Both the position numbers and the translations under genes were made by a program. The notes below the pieces were generated by a model. It was not told the DNA's origin. It worked only from the letters and a program-made list of their open reading frames with translations, and made no database searches. Shown here one piece after another: positions 27,972 to 37,167 of a stretch of 64,000 nucleotides of DNA; the stretch's first letter is position 1, and every line of letters begins with the position of its first letter. The DNA is from Legionella nautarum (GTDB lineage: Bacteria > Pseudomonadota > Gammaproteobacteria > Legionellales > Legionellaceae): assembly GCF_001467895.1 (NCBI RefSeq), contig NZ_LNYO01000022.1:44511-108510 (forward strand). Reading direction: 5' to 3'.

Positions 27972-30044
27972 GTGCTCCAACAATCATGTGAAACGCTCTC
28001 CGGCGTAGGCCCAACGCTTAGCGCCAAACTCAGCAAATGCGGGATAAATACCGTTGCTGATCTGCTGTTTCATCTTCCTTTTCGTTATCAAGACAGAACA
28101 AGAATAACGCCTATTTGTGATTTACGACCCAATGATTGGAGCGTCGTTGCTGGCAAAGTGTGTAAAACCGAAATTAAATACGGTAAACGCATGATGCTTT
28201 ATTGTTATATAGAAGATAAAACTGCGGTATTAAAATTACGCTTTTTTCATTTCAATAAACAACAAATTAAAGCCTTAAATGAAAGCAAGTTGATAAGAGC
28301 TTTTGGTGAAGTCCGCGAATTTGCCAATACCCTAGAAATGATCCATCCTGAATATCAACTCCTTGCAAGCGAAGAGGACTTTGTTGTCGATGAAACACTC
28401 ACCCCCATCTACCCGACAACGCAAGGCTTAACCCAAACTCGTTTGCGACAATTAGTCAAAATAGCTTTAACCAGCTATCGCGAACAGTTGAACCAGTTAG
28501 AATGGATGGATGAGGAGCTTTTAAGCAAATACCATTTTCAGCCACTAGCCGCTGCTTTGGAATTACTACACAATCCGCCGCCAGACATTTCTCTGCAGGC
28601 TTTAGAAGAAGGCTCTCATCCTGCTTTGCAAAGACTCGCATTTGATGAATTATTAGGACAGCGCTTAAGTATGCAATTTGCCAGACTGCATCGCAGCCAT
28701 CGCTTTGCTCCGAGTATTCCTGTTAATACCGTTCTATATAAGCGCTTTCTGGGACAATTAGCTTTTGACTTAACTGCTGCCCAACAGCGTGTGAATGATG
28801 AAATTGCGGCAGACTTAGCTCAAGCTAAGCCTATGCTGCGTCTAGTACAGGGGGATGTCGGCTCGGGGAAAACAGTAGTCGCTGCTATAGCTGCTTTACA
28901 AGCCATTGCTAATGGCTATCAAGTTGCCTTCATGGCTCCCACTGAATTACTCAGTGAACAGCATGCAACCAATCTACAAAAATGGCTAACTCCACTCGGC
29001 CTAAATTGTCGAAGGCTCACTGGCAAAATGAAGGTCAGTGAACGAAGAGAAACTTTAGCGCAACTTGCAAATCATGAATGCCAGTTACTTATCGGTACTC
29101 ATGCGCTCTTTCAAGAAGAAGTGTCTTTTGCCAAACTTGGGTTGGTGATTATCGATGAGCAACATCGTTTTGGCGTTGAACAACGTTTGCTTCTGCAACA
29201 AAAGGGTCAGCAAGATGAACTAACCCCTCATCAATTGCTCATGACAGCAACGCCCATCCCGCGAACCTTGGCCATGACTCAATTTGCCCATCTGGATTTA
29301 TCGATTATCGATGAATTACCGCCGGGTCGCACAGCAGTCACTACTGCGGTGGTGAATCAAGCCAAAAGAGAGCCGATTATTGGCCGACTGCAAGCAGCAA
29401 TAGCGGGTGGACGTCAAGCCTATTGGGTCTGCACCTTGATTGAAGAATCAGAAAAATTACAATGCATGGCAGCCACAGCCACCGCCAGCAGTTTACAAGA
29501 ACAATTGCCTGAAGTACGTGTGGGTTTGGTTCATGGACGCATGAAAACCTCCGAAAAAGAAGCCACGATGGCTGCGTTTAAACAAGGTGAAATTGATTTA
29601 CTTGTCGCCACCACCGTGATTGAGGTGGGAGTCGATGTCCCCAATGCAAGTTTGATGATCATCGAGAACGCTGAGCGTTTGGGCTTATCACAACTCCACC
29701 AATTACGCGGCAGAGTAGGACGAGGTAGCGCACAATCCCATTGCCTTTTACTCTATCAAGCTCCCCTCTCACAATTGGGCGCAGAACGTTTGCGAGCCAT
29801 GCGCGCGACCACCGATGGCTTCGTCATTGCCGAAAAGGATCTCCAATTAAGAGGCTCGGGTGAAATCTTAGGCACAAAACAAACTGGCTATCGTCAATTT
29901 AAAATTGCCAATCTACAACGCGACCAGCAGCTTCTTCCTGCAGTAGCCACTCTTGCTAAAGATTTGGTCTTACGAGATCCCGATTTAGCTCACACTATCG
30001 CTAAACGCTGGCTTGGTGAATTTGAACAATTCCTTCAAGGTTAG
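27972..30044 (+). CDS. recG: ATP-dependent DNA helicase RecG
   Basis: A 690-residue RecG, close to the usual 693. The start GTG 27972 gives MLQQSCETLSGVGPTLSAKL, the normal RecG N-terminus; the nearby ATG at 27967 is out of frame. The N-terminal wedge/OB part begins LLFHLPFRYQDRTRI. Helicase motifs follow: Walker A GDVGSGKTVVA near 299, DEQH box IIDEQHRFG near 395, MTATPIPRT (motif III), and VIEVGVDVPNA and QLRGRVGRG (motifs V and VI). It remodels stalled replication forks and Holliday junctions and limits R-loops. The end RFGxxR-like KTGYRQFKIANL is typical. Confidence 0.97.
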   Translation: MLQQSCETLSGVGPTLSAKLSKCGINTVADLLFHLPFRYQDRTRITPICDLRPNDWSVVAGKVCKTEIKYGKRMMLYCYIEDKTAVLKLRFFHFNKQQIKALNESKLIRAFGEVREFANTLEMIHPEYQLLASEEDFVVDETLTPIYPTTQGLTQTRLRQLVKIALTSYREQLNQLEWMDEELLSKYHFQPLAAALELLHNPPPDISLQALEEGSHPALQRLAFDELLGQRLSMQFARLHRSHRFAPSIPVNTVLYKRFLGQLAFDLTAAQQRVNDEIAADLAQAKPMLRLVQGDVGSGKTVVAAIAALQAIANGYQVAFMAPTELLSEQHATNLQKWLTPLGLNCRRLTGKMKVSERRETLAQLANHECQLLIGTHALFQEEVSFAKLGLVIIDEQHRFGVEQRLLLQQKGQQDELTPHQLLMTATPIPRTLAMTQFAHLDLSIIDELPPGRTAVTTAVVNQAKREPIIGRLQAAIAGGRQAYWVCTLIEESEKLQCMAATATASSLQEQLPEVRVGLVHGRMKTSEKEATMAAFKQGEIDLLVATTVIEVGVDVPNASLMIIENAERLGLSQLHQLRGRVGRGSAQSHCLLLYQAPLSQLGAERLRAMRATTDGFVIAEKDLQLRGSGEILGTKQTGYRQFKIANLQRDQQLLPAVATLAKDLVLRDPDLAHTIAKRWLGEFEQFLQG

Positions 30045-30190
30045 GGTGTGACAATCTCCAATCCAACCACGTCTGCGACTTGTCCGGCATAGAATCCGTT
30101 TGGGCTGAGGGGCCCCAGGAATGAATTATCAACACACCCTAGTTTTTTCAAGTCAAGTGCCATTAACGAAATAAATATATTAAAAAACTC

Positions 30191-30208
30191 CAGTCAAGAC
30201 TGTTTTTT
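30191..30208 (+). terminator. Weak hairpin with T run after recG
   Basis: CAGTC-AA-GACTG (30191-30202) with TTTTTT at 30203-30208, about 150 bases past the recG stop. Short stem (5 bp), so only a candidate intrinsic terminator. Confidence 0.35.
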
Positions 30209-30266
30209 CATTTTTTCTTTAGCTAATATAGCTGTGCTAATTCTCCATGCTATTCAACGACCAACC

Positions 30267-30419
30267 TGTGGATAAGTTTTTTTCCCAAACTTGTAAAAAT
30301 AACAGCCCACCCCCTTGACTATTTATCTAAGCCATACTGGCTATAGATTTTCTCATTTTTGCGCACCTTAATTTAAAATTCATTTATCCACAAAATCTGT
30401 GGATAATCCTGTGCACAGG
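30267..30419. promoter_or_regulatory. Cluster of three consensus DnaA boxes and a palindrome
   Basis: Perfect consensus DnaA boxes (TTATCCACA) lie at 30267-30275 (reverse), 30384-30392 (forward) and 30398-30406 (reverse; these last two form an inverted pair 5 bases apart), beside CCTGTGCACAGG (30408-30419), a perfect palindrome whose core resembles a weak DnaA site. They sit in the gap between recG and the PP-loop gene, with AT-rich sequence (30300-30380) between the boxes. No dnaA, dnaN or gidA is near. This could titrate DnaA, reactivate it (DARS-like), or regulate the neighbouring gene. Confidence 0.6.
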
Positions 30420-30557
30420 GTGTAAGAGACCTTGAAAATAAAGCCCTGAGCCGATTTGCCCGAGAAGTTGCCAGTTCTATTTTTAACCAGATAAGAACTA
30501 TAGATCCCTCCCCCTCATTAGGGTAGAATACTGGTCATTTTGTTATCAGGTCATTCC

Positions 30558-31601
30558 ATGTCATTCAAACCTAAGGCCGTGGCGCTAATTTCTGGCGGAC
30601 TCGACTCTATGCTTGCTGTAAAAGTAATTCAAGAACAAGGGATCCATGTTGAGGGAATCAACTTTTATACTGGTTTTTGCCATTCTGGTCATACTTCGGC
30701 TATTCGCAATCGCAAAAATGCAAAACCTCTACGCAATGATGCGCTGTGGGTTGCAGAACAACTGGGCGTGAAGCTTCATATCATTGATATTGTTGAACCT
30801 TACAAAGAGGTATTGCTGAATCCCAAATATGGTTATGGAAAAAATGCAAACCCTTGTTTAGATTGTAAAATTTTTATGGTTCAGCAAGCCTATCAATGGA
30901 TGCTGGAGCATGAATTTGATTTTATAATTACCGGTGAAGTGATTGGTCAGCGAGCTAAATCACAACGATCTGCGACCATGCCAGTTATCGCTCATGAATC
31001 TGGCGCTGAAGATCGCCTATTGCGTCCTTTATGTGCCAAACTCTTACCCCCTACTTTGCCTGAGCGCGAGGGTTGGGTGAATCGTGAAGCCTTGCATGAC
31101 TTCAAAGGGCGAAATCGTAAGCCTCAATTGCAGCTTGCAGCCTCCATGGATATTGAAGAATATGCACAGCCTGCAGGGGGTTGCTGCGTATTGACCGATG
31201 AAAATTATACTCGTCGCCTGAGCGATATGTGGGCTCATCGCGGTTCGCGCGATTATGAAATGGAAGATATTATTCTTTTAAAAGCGGGAAGACATTTACG
31301 GCTTATGCCCCATTACAAAATGATTATTGCCCGTGACGAGGCGGAAAGTAATTTTTTAACTGGTTATCGCAAGCAATTTATTCACATGCAAGTCATTGAG
31401 CATCGTGGGCCAATGATATTAATTGAAGGCCAACCCGATGACGAGGATTTGCTGACTTGCGCGCGAATTGCTGGACGATTTTGCTCCGGACGCGAAGAAG
31501 CAGAAATTAAAGTCGATTTACATTACCCAAATGGTGAATCGAAAACCTTAAACATACAGCCAATGCGTGCTGACGAGATTCAAGCTGATTGGTATTTGTG
31601 A
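30558..31601 (+). CDS. PP-loop ATPase/tRNA thiolation-type protein with NFACT-R-like tail
   Basis: A 347-residue protein starting at ATG 30558 (an in-frame TTG upstream at 30540 is less likely). Residues 12-17 (SGGLDS) are the ATP-pyrophosphatase P-loop. NPCLDC at 98-103 (Cys100, Cys103) and GGCC at 207-210 (Cys209, Cys210) correspond to the catalytic-cysteine positions in MnmA-type 2-thiouridylases. From about 255, AGRHLRLMPHYKMIIARDE resembles the NFACT-R (RNA-binding) domain. The family is annotated in databases as MnmA-like or DUF-tailed; its RNA target is not established. The next gene, TusA-like, follows after 7 bases, suggesting a sulfur relay. Confidence 0.75.
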   Translation: MSFKPKAVALISGGLDSMLAVKVIQEQGIHVEGINFYTGFCHSGHTSAIRNRKNAKPLRNDALWVAEQLGVKLHIIDIVEPYKEVLLNPKYGYGKNANPCLDCKIFMVQQAYQWMLEHEFDFIITGEVIGQRAKSQRSATMPVIAHESGAEDRLLRPLCAKLLPPTLPEREGWVNREALHDFKGRNRKPQLQLAASMDIEEYAQPAGGCCVLTDENYTRRLSDMWAHRGSRDYEMEDIILLKAGRHLRLMPHYKMIIARDEAESNFLTGYRKQFIHMQVIEHRGPMILIEGQPDDEDLLTCARIAGRFCSGREEAEIKVDLHYPNGESKTLNIQPMRADEIQADWYL

Positions 31602-31608
31602 GATTAGG

Positions 31609-31845
31609 ATGGCACATTACGAAATAAATGCTCGGCGCTTACTATGCCCCATGCCGGTCATTAAAACACAAAACATGAGCAAAACTTTGCAACCTGGTGA
31701 TACTCTAACGGTTATTGCAACGGATCCCGGCGCCCAACATGATTTACCCTGTTGGTGCCGTATCAACGGCCATCAGGTCATCGAATCAAAAGAGATGAAT
31801 GGCGAATTCCACATTACTCTGCAATTAGCAAAGGAAGGAGAATGA
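31609..31845 (+). CDS. TusA/SirA-like sulfur carrier protein
   Basis: A 78-residue protein from ATG 31609 with the family motif NARRLLCPMPVIKT (Cys13 is the expected persulfide-carrying cysteine, in CPxP). A second CWCR lies near residue 45. TusA-type proteins accept a persulfide from a cysteine desulfurase and hand it to a thiolation enzyme. Linked to the PP-loop gene (7-base gap) and overlapping the CDF start (ATGA), so it belongs to a translationally coupled run. Confidence 0.85.
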   Translation: MAHYEINARRLLCPMPVIKTQNMSKTLQPGDTLTVIATDPGAQHDLPCWCRINGHQVIESKEMNGEFHITLQLAKEGE

Positions 31846-32984
31846 CACAAAAGGAGCGTTACCAACAGGCAAAAAAAACCACTCTTATCGGAGCGGCCAT
31901 TACTGCCTCTTTAGGCATTATCAAGGCAGTGGGTGGGGTTTTCTTTCACTCGCATGCTTTGCTTGCCGATGGCGTACATTCTTTTTCTGATTTACTCACC
32001 GACCTCATGGTCGTTTTTGCTTCCAAATATGGTAGCCAAGATGCAGATGAATCTCACCCCTATGGCCATCAACGTATCGAAACAGCCGCTACCCTGCTTT
32101 TAGCCGTATTGCTTATTCTTGCAGGTGCTGGCATTGCATGGGATTCGCTCGATGAACTCATCCATAACGCGGTCGAAAAACCAGGCTGGTTTGCCTTCCC
32201 TATCGCCTTAGTTTCAATTGTTGCCAATGAAGGCTTATTTCATTATACCCATCAGATTGGTAAACGCATTCAATCGTCTTTAATTATCGCTAACGCTTGG
32301 CATCATCGTTCTGACGCTGCCTCCTCTATTGTCGTGGCAATCGGTTTATTAGGAAGTATTTTGGGGTTTTCCTACCTGGATGCCATTGCTGCAGTGATTG
32401 TCGGATTTATGATCATTAAAATGGGTATGAGCTATGGATGGAATAGCGTAAAGGAATTAGTCGATAGCGGGGTTGAGTTGCAGATGTTGGAAAAAATCAT
32501 GCAAATCATTCAATCTGTTGATGGCGTAGAAAAAATCCACCAATTACGTAGCCGCTTGATGGGTGGTGATATTTATATTGATGTGCATATCTTAGTTAAC
32601 CCCTACATTTCTGTATCAGAAGGCCATTATATTGCACAACATGTTGATAAAGCCTTGGTGGAACAACTGGATGCAGTGAAAGATGTCACCGTACATGTTG
32701 ATCCAGAAGATGACGAACTCAACTGCCCTTCTCTGCATTTGCAAAATCGGACAACCCTGCAAGAAGGACTATTATCAGCCTGGAAAAACGATTTCCCTGA
32801 ACTGCAAACTTGGACACTCCATTATCTCGATGGCAAAATGATTATCGACCTTGAATGTGCCAAGGGCTTTAAACAATGGCAGGCTCTACGTGAGCGGGTC
32901 ACCCATGATCTACAGTCGTATAATGATATTCAACAAGTGCGTTTAATATGCCCGCAAGAGATCATTGTTCATGAAACCACCTAA
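31842..32984 (+). CDS. Cation diffusion facilitator (CDF) metal efflux protein
   Basis: A 380-residue inner membrane cation/proton antiporter. I start it at ATG 31842 (AAGGAGA upstream and ATGA overlap), not at the longer frame to 31752. Six transmembrane helices include HALLADGVHSFSDLLTDL (TM2, metal-site Asp and His) and WHHRSDAASSIVVAIG (TM5 HxxxD). A cytosolic ferredoxin-like domain follows (about 215-300), with a C-terminal extension of ~80 residues (from TTLQEGLLSAWKND) beyond the common core. Exports Zn2+, Fe2+, Mn2+ or related ions. Confidence 0.9.
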   Translation: MTQKERYQQAKKTTLIGAAITASLGIIKAVGGVFFHSHALLADGVHSFSDLLTDLMVVFASKYGSQDADESHPYGHQRIETAATLLLAVLLILAGAGIAWDSLDELIHNAVEKPGWFAFPIALVSIVANEGLFHYTHQIGKRIQSSLIIANAWHHRSDAASSIVVAIGLLGSILGFSYLDAIAAVIVGFMIIKMGMSYGWNSVKELVDSGVELQMLEKIMQIIQSVDGVEKIHQLRSRLMGGDIYIDVHILVNPYISVSEGHYIAQHVDKALVEQLDAVKDVTVHVDPEDDELNCPSLHLQNRTTLQEGLLSAWKNDFPELQTWTLHYLDGKMIIDLECAKGFKQWQALRERVTHDLQSYNDIQQVRLICPQEIIVHETT

Positions 32985-33936
32985 GATCGCTGTTCTCGAT
33001 GCTAAGCCCTTGATTAATGATCACCTTAACCTAGATAATTTATACCAATTAGGAGAGGTTGCTCTTTTTGAGCAAACCGTTTCTGACGAAGAAATTATTG
33101 AACGAGCACAGGCAGCCGAGATTATTTTGGTGAATAAAGTCAAATTAAATGACAGCCATTTTGCTCAATTACCTGATCTGAGATACATTGGCGTCACCGC
33201 AACAGGTACAGATAATATTGATCTCCTTGCCGCTGCCAAACGAGACCTTATTGTCACGAATGTACCCTGCTATGGCACTAACAGTGTCGCGCAGCATGTC
33301 ATTGCCCTGTTGCTTAACCATACCAACCAGGTTGAACTGCATAATCAATCAGTTAAACGAAACGAATGGCAAGCACAGCCTTATTTTTCCTATTGGCTTA
33401 ATTCAATTACGGAATTAACTGACTTAACTCTGGGCTTACTTGGCTTTGGACGCGTCGCCCAAAAAGTAGCCTTGATTGCCGCCGCTTTAGGAATGCAAGT
33501 GATTGCCCATAAACCCGGTGGCATTCAGGATTCGCAGGTTCGCTCCGTTTCCTTAACCGAATTGTTGCAACAAGCAGATGTTCTAAGTTTACACTGCCCT
33601 CTCAATCAGGCAACACAGAGAATAATTAATAGTACCACACTGCAACAAATGAAACCGACCAGTATTTTAATTAATACAAGTCGCGGTGGTTTGGTTGATG
33701 AAATTGCGCTAGCAGAAGCCTTGCAACAGCAAAAAATTGCAGCGGCTTATCTTGACGTGCTCTGCCTAGAACCACCTGCAGCAGACAATTCACTACTCCA
33801 GTTAAAAAATTGTACCATCACCCCGCATATGGCTTGGGCGTCTCTGACTGCAAGAAAACGCTTGCTAAATACAGTTTGTGAAAATATTATTCGTTTTCTT
33901 AATCGACAACCTATCAATGTCGTGCAAGCTTCATAG
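32971..33936 (+). CDS. D-2-hydroxyacid dehydrogenase
   Basis: A 321-residue NAD-dependent enzyme, ATG 32971 overlapping the CDF gene by 14 bases. Rossmann motif TLGLLGFGRVAQKVALIAAALG is near 152-173. Signature NTSRGGLVDEIAL carries catalytic Arg; ITPHMAWASLTARK carries the catalytic His. The family includes D-lactate, glycerate and hydroxypyruvate reductases; the exact substrate is not resolvable. Reads in one direction with its neighbours. Confidence 0.88.
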   Translation: MKPPKIAVLDAKPLINDHLNLDNLYQLGEVALFEQTVSDEEIIERAQAAEIILVNKVKLNDSHFAQLPDLRYIGVTATGTDNIDLLAAAKRDLIVTNVPCYGTNSVAQHVIALLLNHTNQVELHNQSVKRNEWQAQPYFSYWLNSITELTDLTLGLLGFGRVAQKVALIAAALGMQVIAHKPGGIQDSQVRSVSLTELLQQADVLSLHCPLNQATQRIINSTTLQQMKPTSILINTSRGGLVDEIALAEALQQQKIAAAYLDVLCLEPPAADNSLLQLKNCTITPHMAWASLTARKRLLNTVCENIIRFLNRQPINVVQAS

Positions 33937-33948
33937 AGGATAACGCAT

Positions 33949-34704
33949 ATGACCGCGGGCTGTTTAAAATTAATTTTTGCCATTGTGACTTTTTTGGTTA
34001 TCTTACTCGCTGGCTGGTATCCCTTCAGAAAACGAGTTAAAGATGATAAACACATTGATTTTCCCGTTGGTGAAACCCTGGCAACTGGCGTCTTTTTGGG
34101 TGCAGCACTGTTGCATATGCTTCCTGAATCGAACGCTTTATTTATGGAAATGGGTTACCGCTATCCCCTAGCCTTTATTATTACTGGTGCGGTATTTTTA
34201 TTCTTTTTATGGTTTGAGCATTTAGGAAAAGAGCTTTATCACCATCACCATGCCGCACACCCTAGCTTTGCGATTCTTGCTTGGGCGATGTTATCCATTC
34301 ATTCTATTATGTTAGGAGCAGCGCTAGGTTTAAACCACAGCAACTCCATGATTATTATGTTATTTTTAGCGATTATCACCCATAAATGGGCTGAAAGTTT
34401 TGCTATCGCTGTACAATTAAATAAAAGCGCCTTATCACTCTCAAACTCGATGTGGTTTTTCTTTAGTTTTAGCCTAATGACGCCACTTGGCATTTTCATC
34501 GGTTGGTATTTTGGTCATGGCGTAGAAACCCACTCTCTTTTTGATCCCATCCTGATTGCTGCTTCGGCCGGAACTTTCCTTTATTTAGGTACTTTACATG
34601 GCCTAGAGCGCTGCGTGATGGTTGAGCGCTGCTGTAACTTGGGTGACTTTAGTTTTGTTATTATTGGTTTTGGTTTAATGGCTACGGTCGCTGCTTATGT
34701 CTAA
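33949..34704 (+). CDS. ZIP-family metal transporter
   Basis: A 251-residue membrane protein. TM4 and TM5 carry the ZIP metal-site residues: HSIMLGAALGLNHSNS and THKWAESFAIAVQLNKS. The N-terminal LATGVFLGAALLHMLPES is TM2 of the family. The His-rich loop YHHHHAAHPS (about 100-110) may bind metal. Imports divalent cations such as Zn2+, Mn2+ or Fe2+. Found after a CDF exporter in the same run, so metal balance may be a shared theme; regulation was not seen. Confidence 0.85.
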   Translation: MTAGCLKLIFAIVTFLVILLAGWYPFRKRVKDDKHIDFPVGETLATGVFLGAALLHMLPESNALFMEMGYRYPLAFIITGAVFLFFLWFEHLGKELYHHHHAAHPSFAILAWAMLSIHSIMLGAALGLNHSNSMIIMLFLAIITHKWAESFAIAVQLNKSALSLSNSMWFFFSFSLMTPLGIFIGWYFGHGVETHSLFDPILIAASAGTFLYLGTLHGLERCVMVERCCNLGDFSFVIIGFGLMATVAAYV

Positions 34705-35305
34705 TTTTATCAATCAACGACCTCTTATTTTAGCTTCGGCATCACTGGCCCGCTCTAAGCTCTTAAGTTCTCTGGGCCTTCATTTTGAAGTCATTCCCTC
34801 CCATTGTGATGAGGACAGCATTAAACAGAATTTTAAAACCTCCGGTTCGTTAATTGACATGGCCGCTTTACTGGCCGCTGCTAAAGCCCTAACCCTGAGT
34901 AAACATTATCCTGAGCATTTTGTGATTGCTGCCGATCAACTCTGTGTGATTGGTGATCACTATTTAGATAAGCCTTTAAGCCATGAGAACGCAGTTAAAC
35001 ATCTGCGCTTACTCAGTGGTAAAACTCATCAGCAAATCGCCGCAAGCTGTATTGCTAAAAATAATGTCATCCTGTGGCAGCATCATGATATCGCTAGGTT
35101 AACGATGCATGAACTCAGCGATGAAACCATTGAAGCTTATTTACAGCTTGCACAACCCTACCAAAGTTGTGGCGCTTATAATTATGAAGGCCCGGCAAAA
35201 TGGTTGTTTAAAGAAATTCAAGGCTCTGAAAGTACCATCCTAGGTCTTCCTTTACTTCCGCTTACTCAAGCACTCATTGATTTAAAGGCGATTAGCCTTC
35301 CTTAG
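34697..35305 (+). CDS. Maf family nucleotide pyrophosphatase
   Basis: A 202-residue Maf/HAM1-like protein. N-terminal motif LILASASLARSKLL and LAAAKAL are typical; VIAADQLCVIGDHYLDKP is the metal/substrate loop; CGAYNYEG and ESTILGLPL close the fold. Maf proteins hydrolyse non-canonical (d)NTPs such as m5UTP, dTTP or UTP. It overlaps the ZIP gene by 8 bases. Confidence 0.92.
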   Translation: MSNFINQRPLILASASLARSKLLSSLGLHFEVIPSHCDEDSIKQNFKTSGSLIDMAALLAAAKALTLSKHYPEHFVIAADQLCVIGDHYLDKPLSHENAVKHLRLLSGKTHQQIAASCIAKNNVILWQHHDIARLTMHELSDETIEAYLQLAQPYQSCGAYNYEGPAKWLFKEIQGSESTILGLPLLPLTQALIDLKAISLP

Positions 35306-35429
35306 CATCATTCCTAATTCTGCGGCAATAATCTCTTTATTAGCCAAAGAGATGGGTAAATTTTTACTAAAATTTATTAGTAGGTATATACTTGTAAAAT
35401 AGGGTATTGATGATGAAGGGAAAGTTACC

Positions 35430-36641
35430 ATGGCAAAAGATACCAAAACGGCCAAGACACATAAGCATCAAAAAAAAGCACTTGGCCTCATTAACAAACC
35501 CGATAAAGCTACCTCAGGAAAGCAAACCTACCAACGAATTGCCTGCGTGTTTCAGGGAGGAGGAGCACTAGGAGCCTACCAAGTGGGTGCTTTTCGCGCT
35601 ATTCATGAGCGAGGTTATAATCCTAACTTCCTTGCCGGTGTTTCAATCGGGTCAATCAATAGCGCTATCATCGCTGGAAATTCGCGTAACAAACAACTGG
35701 AGAAGTTGGCTGATTTTTGGGATACCATTGCGCCTAAAATCTGGTGCGATTTCGTCGATCATGATATTTTTGCCCCTATTCATCACCTCCATAATCGCAT
35801 GGGTGCTTTGTATTCATTATTCTTTGGACTTGAAGGCTTTTTTAAACCACGTCCTTTTCCACCCAGCATTTTTTCGAAAAATACGCCGGATCAATTAAGC
35901 TATTACGATACTTCAGAACTCCGAAGGACACTGGAGCAATTAATTGATTTTGATCGGATTAATGCTAAAAAAGTGACTCTCTGCTTGGGCGCTGTGAATG
36001 TCGTCAACGGCGAGATGGTATTTTTTAACAACCAAAATATGGAAATAACTCCTGAGCATGTAATGGCCAGTGGCGCACTGCCACCCGGACTTCCAGCCGT
36101 CAAAATTGGTGAAGATTATTTCTGGGATGGCGGTATTTACGCCAATACTCCTTTAGTGACTGTTCTTGATGCTTTGCCAGAAGAGGATACACTTTGTTTC
36201 GTTGTCGACTGCTTTAGTTTACAAGGACGTTTACCAGAAACCATGGATGAACTAGAAGAACGGCAAAAGGACATTCGCTATGGAAGTCATTCCCGTCGCC
36301 TAACCAATGTGTATACGAGCCGACAAAATTTACAAGCTGCGATTAATTTTTTAGGGCAACATCTCACACCCAAAGCCAAAGCGGATCCAGAAATTCAAAA
36401 ATTGCTTGCATTGGGTCATGAAAAACGATTCAGCGTGGTGCATATTATTTATCACGGCACTCCTTTTTCGCATTCCTTTAAAGATTTTAATTTTATTCGT
36501 TCGGCAATTAATTATCGTCTCGAAACAGGCTATAAAAATGCGATCGAGGTACTTGATAAGCCTGAATGGGAGAAAAAATCCAACAAGCGCTTAGCCTGTT
36601 CGATTTATGGGGTTCCTTCAGAATATTTTGATCAGCATTAA
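35430..36641 (+). CDS. Patatin-like phospholipase
   Basis: A 403-residue patatin-family protein. Glycine-rich oxyanion motif FQGGGALGAYQVG starts near 41, nucleophile elbow GVSIGS has Ser72, and the catalytic dyad Asp233 is in WDGGIYANT. Residues 300-390 form the DUF3734-type tail (QDIRYGSHSRRL, NFIRSAINYRLETG). No signal peptide; N-terminal 35 residues are Lys-rich. Patatin domains are lipid acyl hydrolases (phospholipase A); some Legionella patatins are secreted effectors, but a close relative also occurs in many bacteria as a chromosomal protein. Confidence 0.9.
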   Translation: MAKDTKTAKTHKHQKKALGLINKPDKATSGKQTYQRIACVFQGGGALGAYQVGAFRAIHERGYNPNFLAGVSIGSINSAIIAGNSRNKQLEKLADFWDTIAPKIWCDFVDHDIFAPIHHLHNRMGALYSLFFGLEGFFKPRPFPPSIFSKNTPDQLSYYDTSELRRTLEQLIDFDRINAKKVTLCLGAVNVVNGEMVFFNNQNMEITPEHVMASGALPPGLPAVKIGEDYFWDGGIYANTPLVTVLDALPEEDTLCFVVDCFSLQGRLPETMDELEERQKDIRYGSHSRRLTNVYTSRQNLQAAINFLGQHLTPKAKADPEIQKLLALGHEKRFSVVHIIYHGTPFSHSFKDFNFIRSAINYRLETGYKNAIEVLDKPEWEKKSNKRLACSIYGVPSEYFDQH

Positions 36642-36716
36642 TTTTTTGAAGCTAAACGATGGACTATAAATAGCAATTTGCAGTATCTTGGGTATATCTA
36701 ACCCGGAGTACAGCTT

Positions 36717-37088
36717 ATGAAACAACATTCACCCCAATTTTTAGCGCTAGTTACTGATGCTAAAAAACGTATTAAAGAAATAACGCCCGACATGCTCAAC
36801 GAAAAAATAAAGCATCATGAGGTTTTTCGTCTCATTGATGTACGTGAAGACAATGAGTGGCCTGCCGGACACATTCCTACAGCAATTCATCTAGGAAAAG
36901 GCGTCATCGAACGGGATATCGAAAAAGAAGTCCCCGAGTTTCACACACCCATTGTAGTGTACTGCAGTGGCGGTTTCCGCTGTGCATTAGTAGCAGATAG
37001 CTTACAAAAAATGGGATATACGCATGTTTATTCTCTAAGTACAGGATCTCAAGGATGGATAGATGCGGGTTATCCGCTTGAAAAATAG
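36717..37088 (+). CDS. Rhodanese-like sulfurtransferase, single domain
   Basis: A 123-residue protein with one rhodanese domain: RLIDVREDNEWPAGHIPTAIHLG (start) and the active-site loop VYCSGGFRCA with Cys83 carrying the persulfide. It has a short N-terminal extension of about 35 residues. No signal peptide. Enzymes of this type transfer sulfane sulfur to cyanide, thiols or protein acceptors. Single-gene unit followed by a strong terminator. Confidence 0.9.
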   Translation: MKQHSPQFLALVTDAKKRIKEITPDMLNEKIKHHEVFRLIDVREDNEWPAGHIPTAIHLGKGVIERDIEKEVPEFHTPIVVYCSGGFRCALVADSLQKMGYTHVYSLSTGSQGWIDAGYPLEK

Positions 37089-37092
37089 CTAT

Positions 37093-37135
37093 AAAATCAT
37101 AGCAACTGTCTTGAAAGGACAGTTGCTATGATTTT
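37093..37135. terminator. Strong hairpin terminator, 18-bp perfect stem
   Basis: AAAATCATAGCAACTGTC (37093-37110) pairs exactly with its reverse complement at 37118-37135, loop TTGAAAG (37111-37117). A T run lies at the 3' end on the plus strand and, by symmetry, on the minus strand. It lies between the convergent rhodanese (stop 37088) and Nudix (stop 37168) genes, so it probably stops both. Confidence 0.85.
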
Positions 37136-37167
37136 TGCGGAGAATTGGGAATCGAAAATCCCCTCTC

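Larger units (their letters stand above)
30045..30557. other. Intergenic region recG to PP-loop gene
   Basis: This 513-base stretch holds a weak terminator hairpin (30191-30208), the DnaA-box cluster (30267-30419) and the promoter region of the PP-loop gene. The segment 30300-30380 is notably AT-rich. I see no coding frame. Confidence 0.6.

Noticed and set aside
30267..30419. Origin of replication
   Set aside because: Three DnaA boxes alone are not enough; no dnaA, dnaN, parAB or gidA neighbours and no clear AT-rich DUE with 13-mers. Left as a regulatory candidate.
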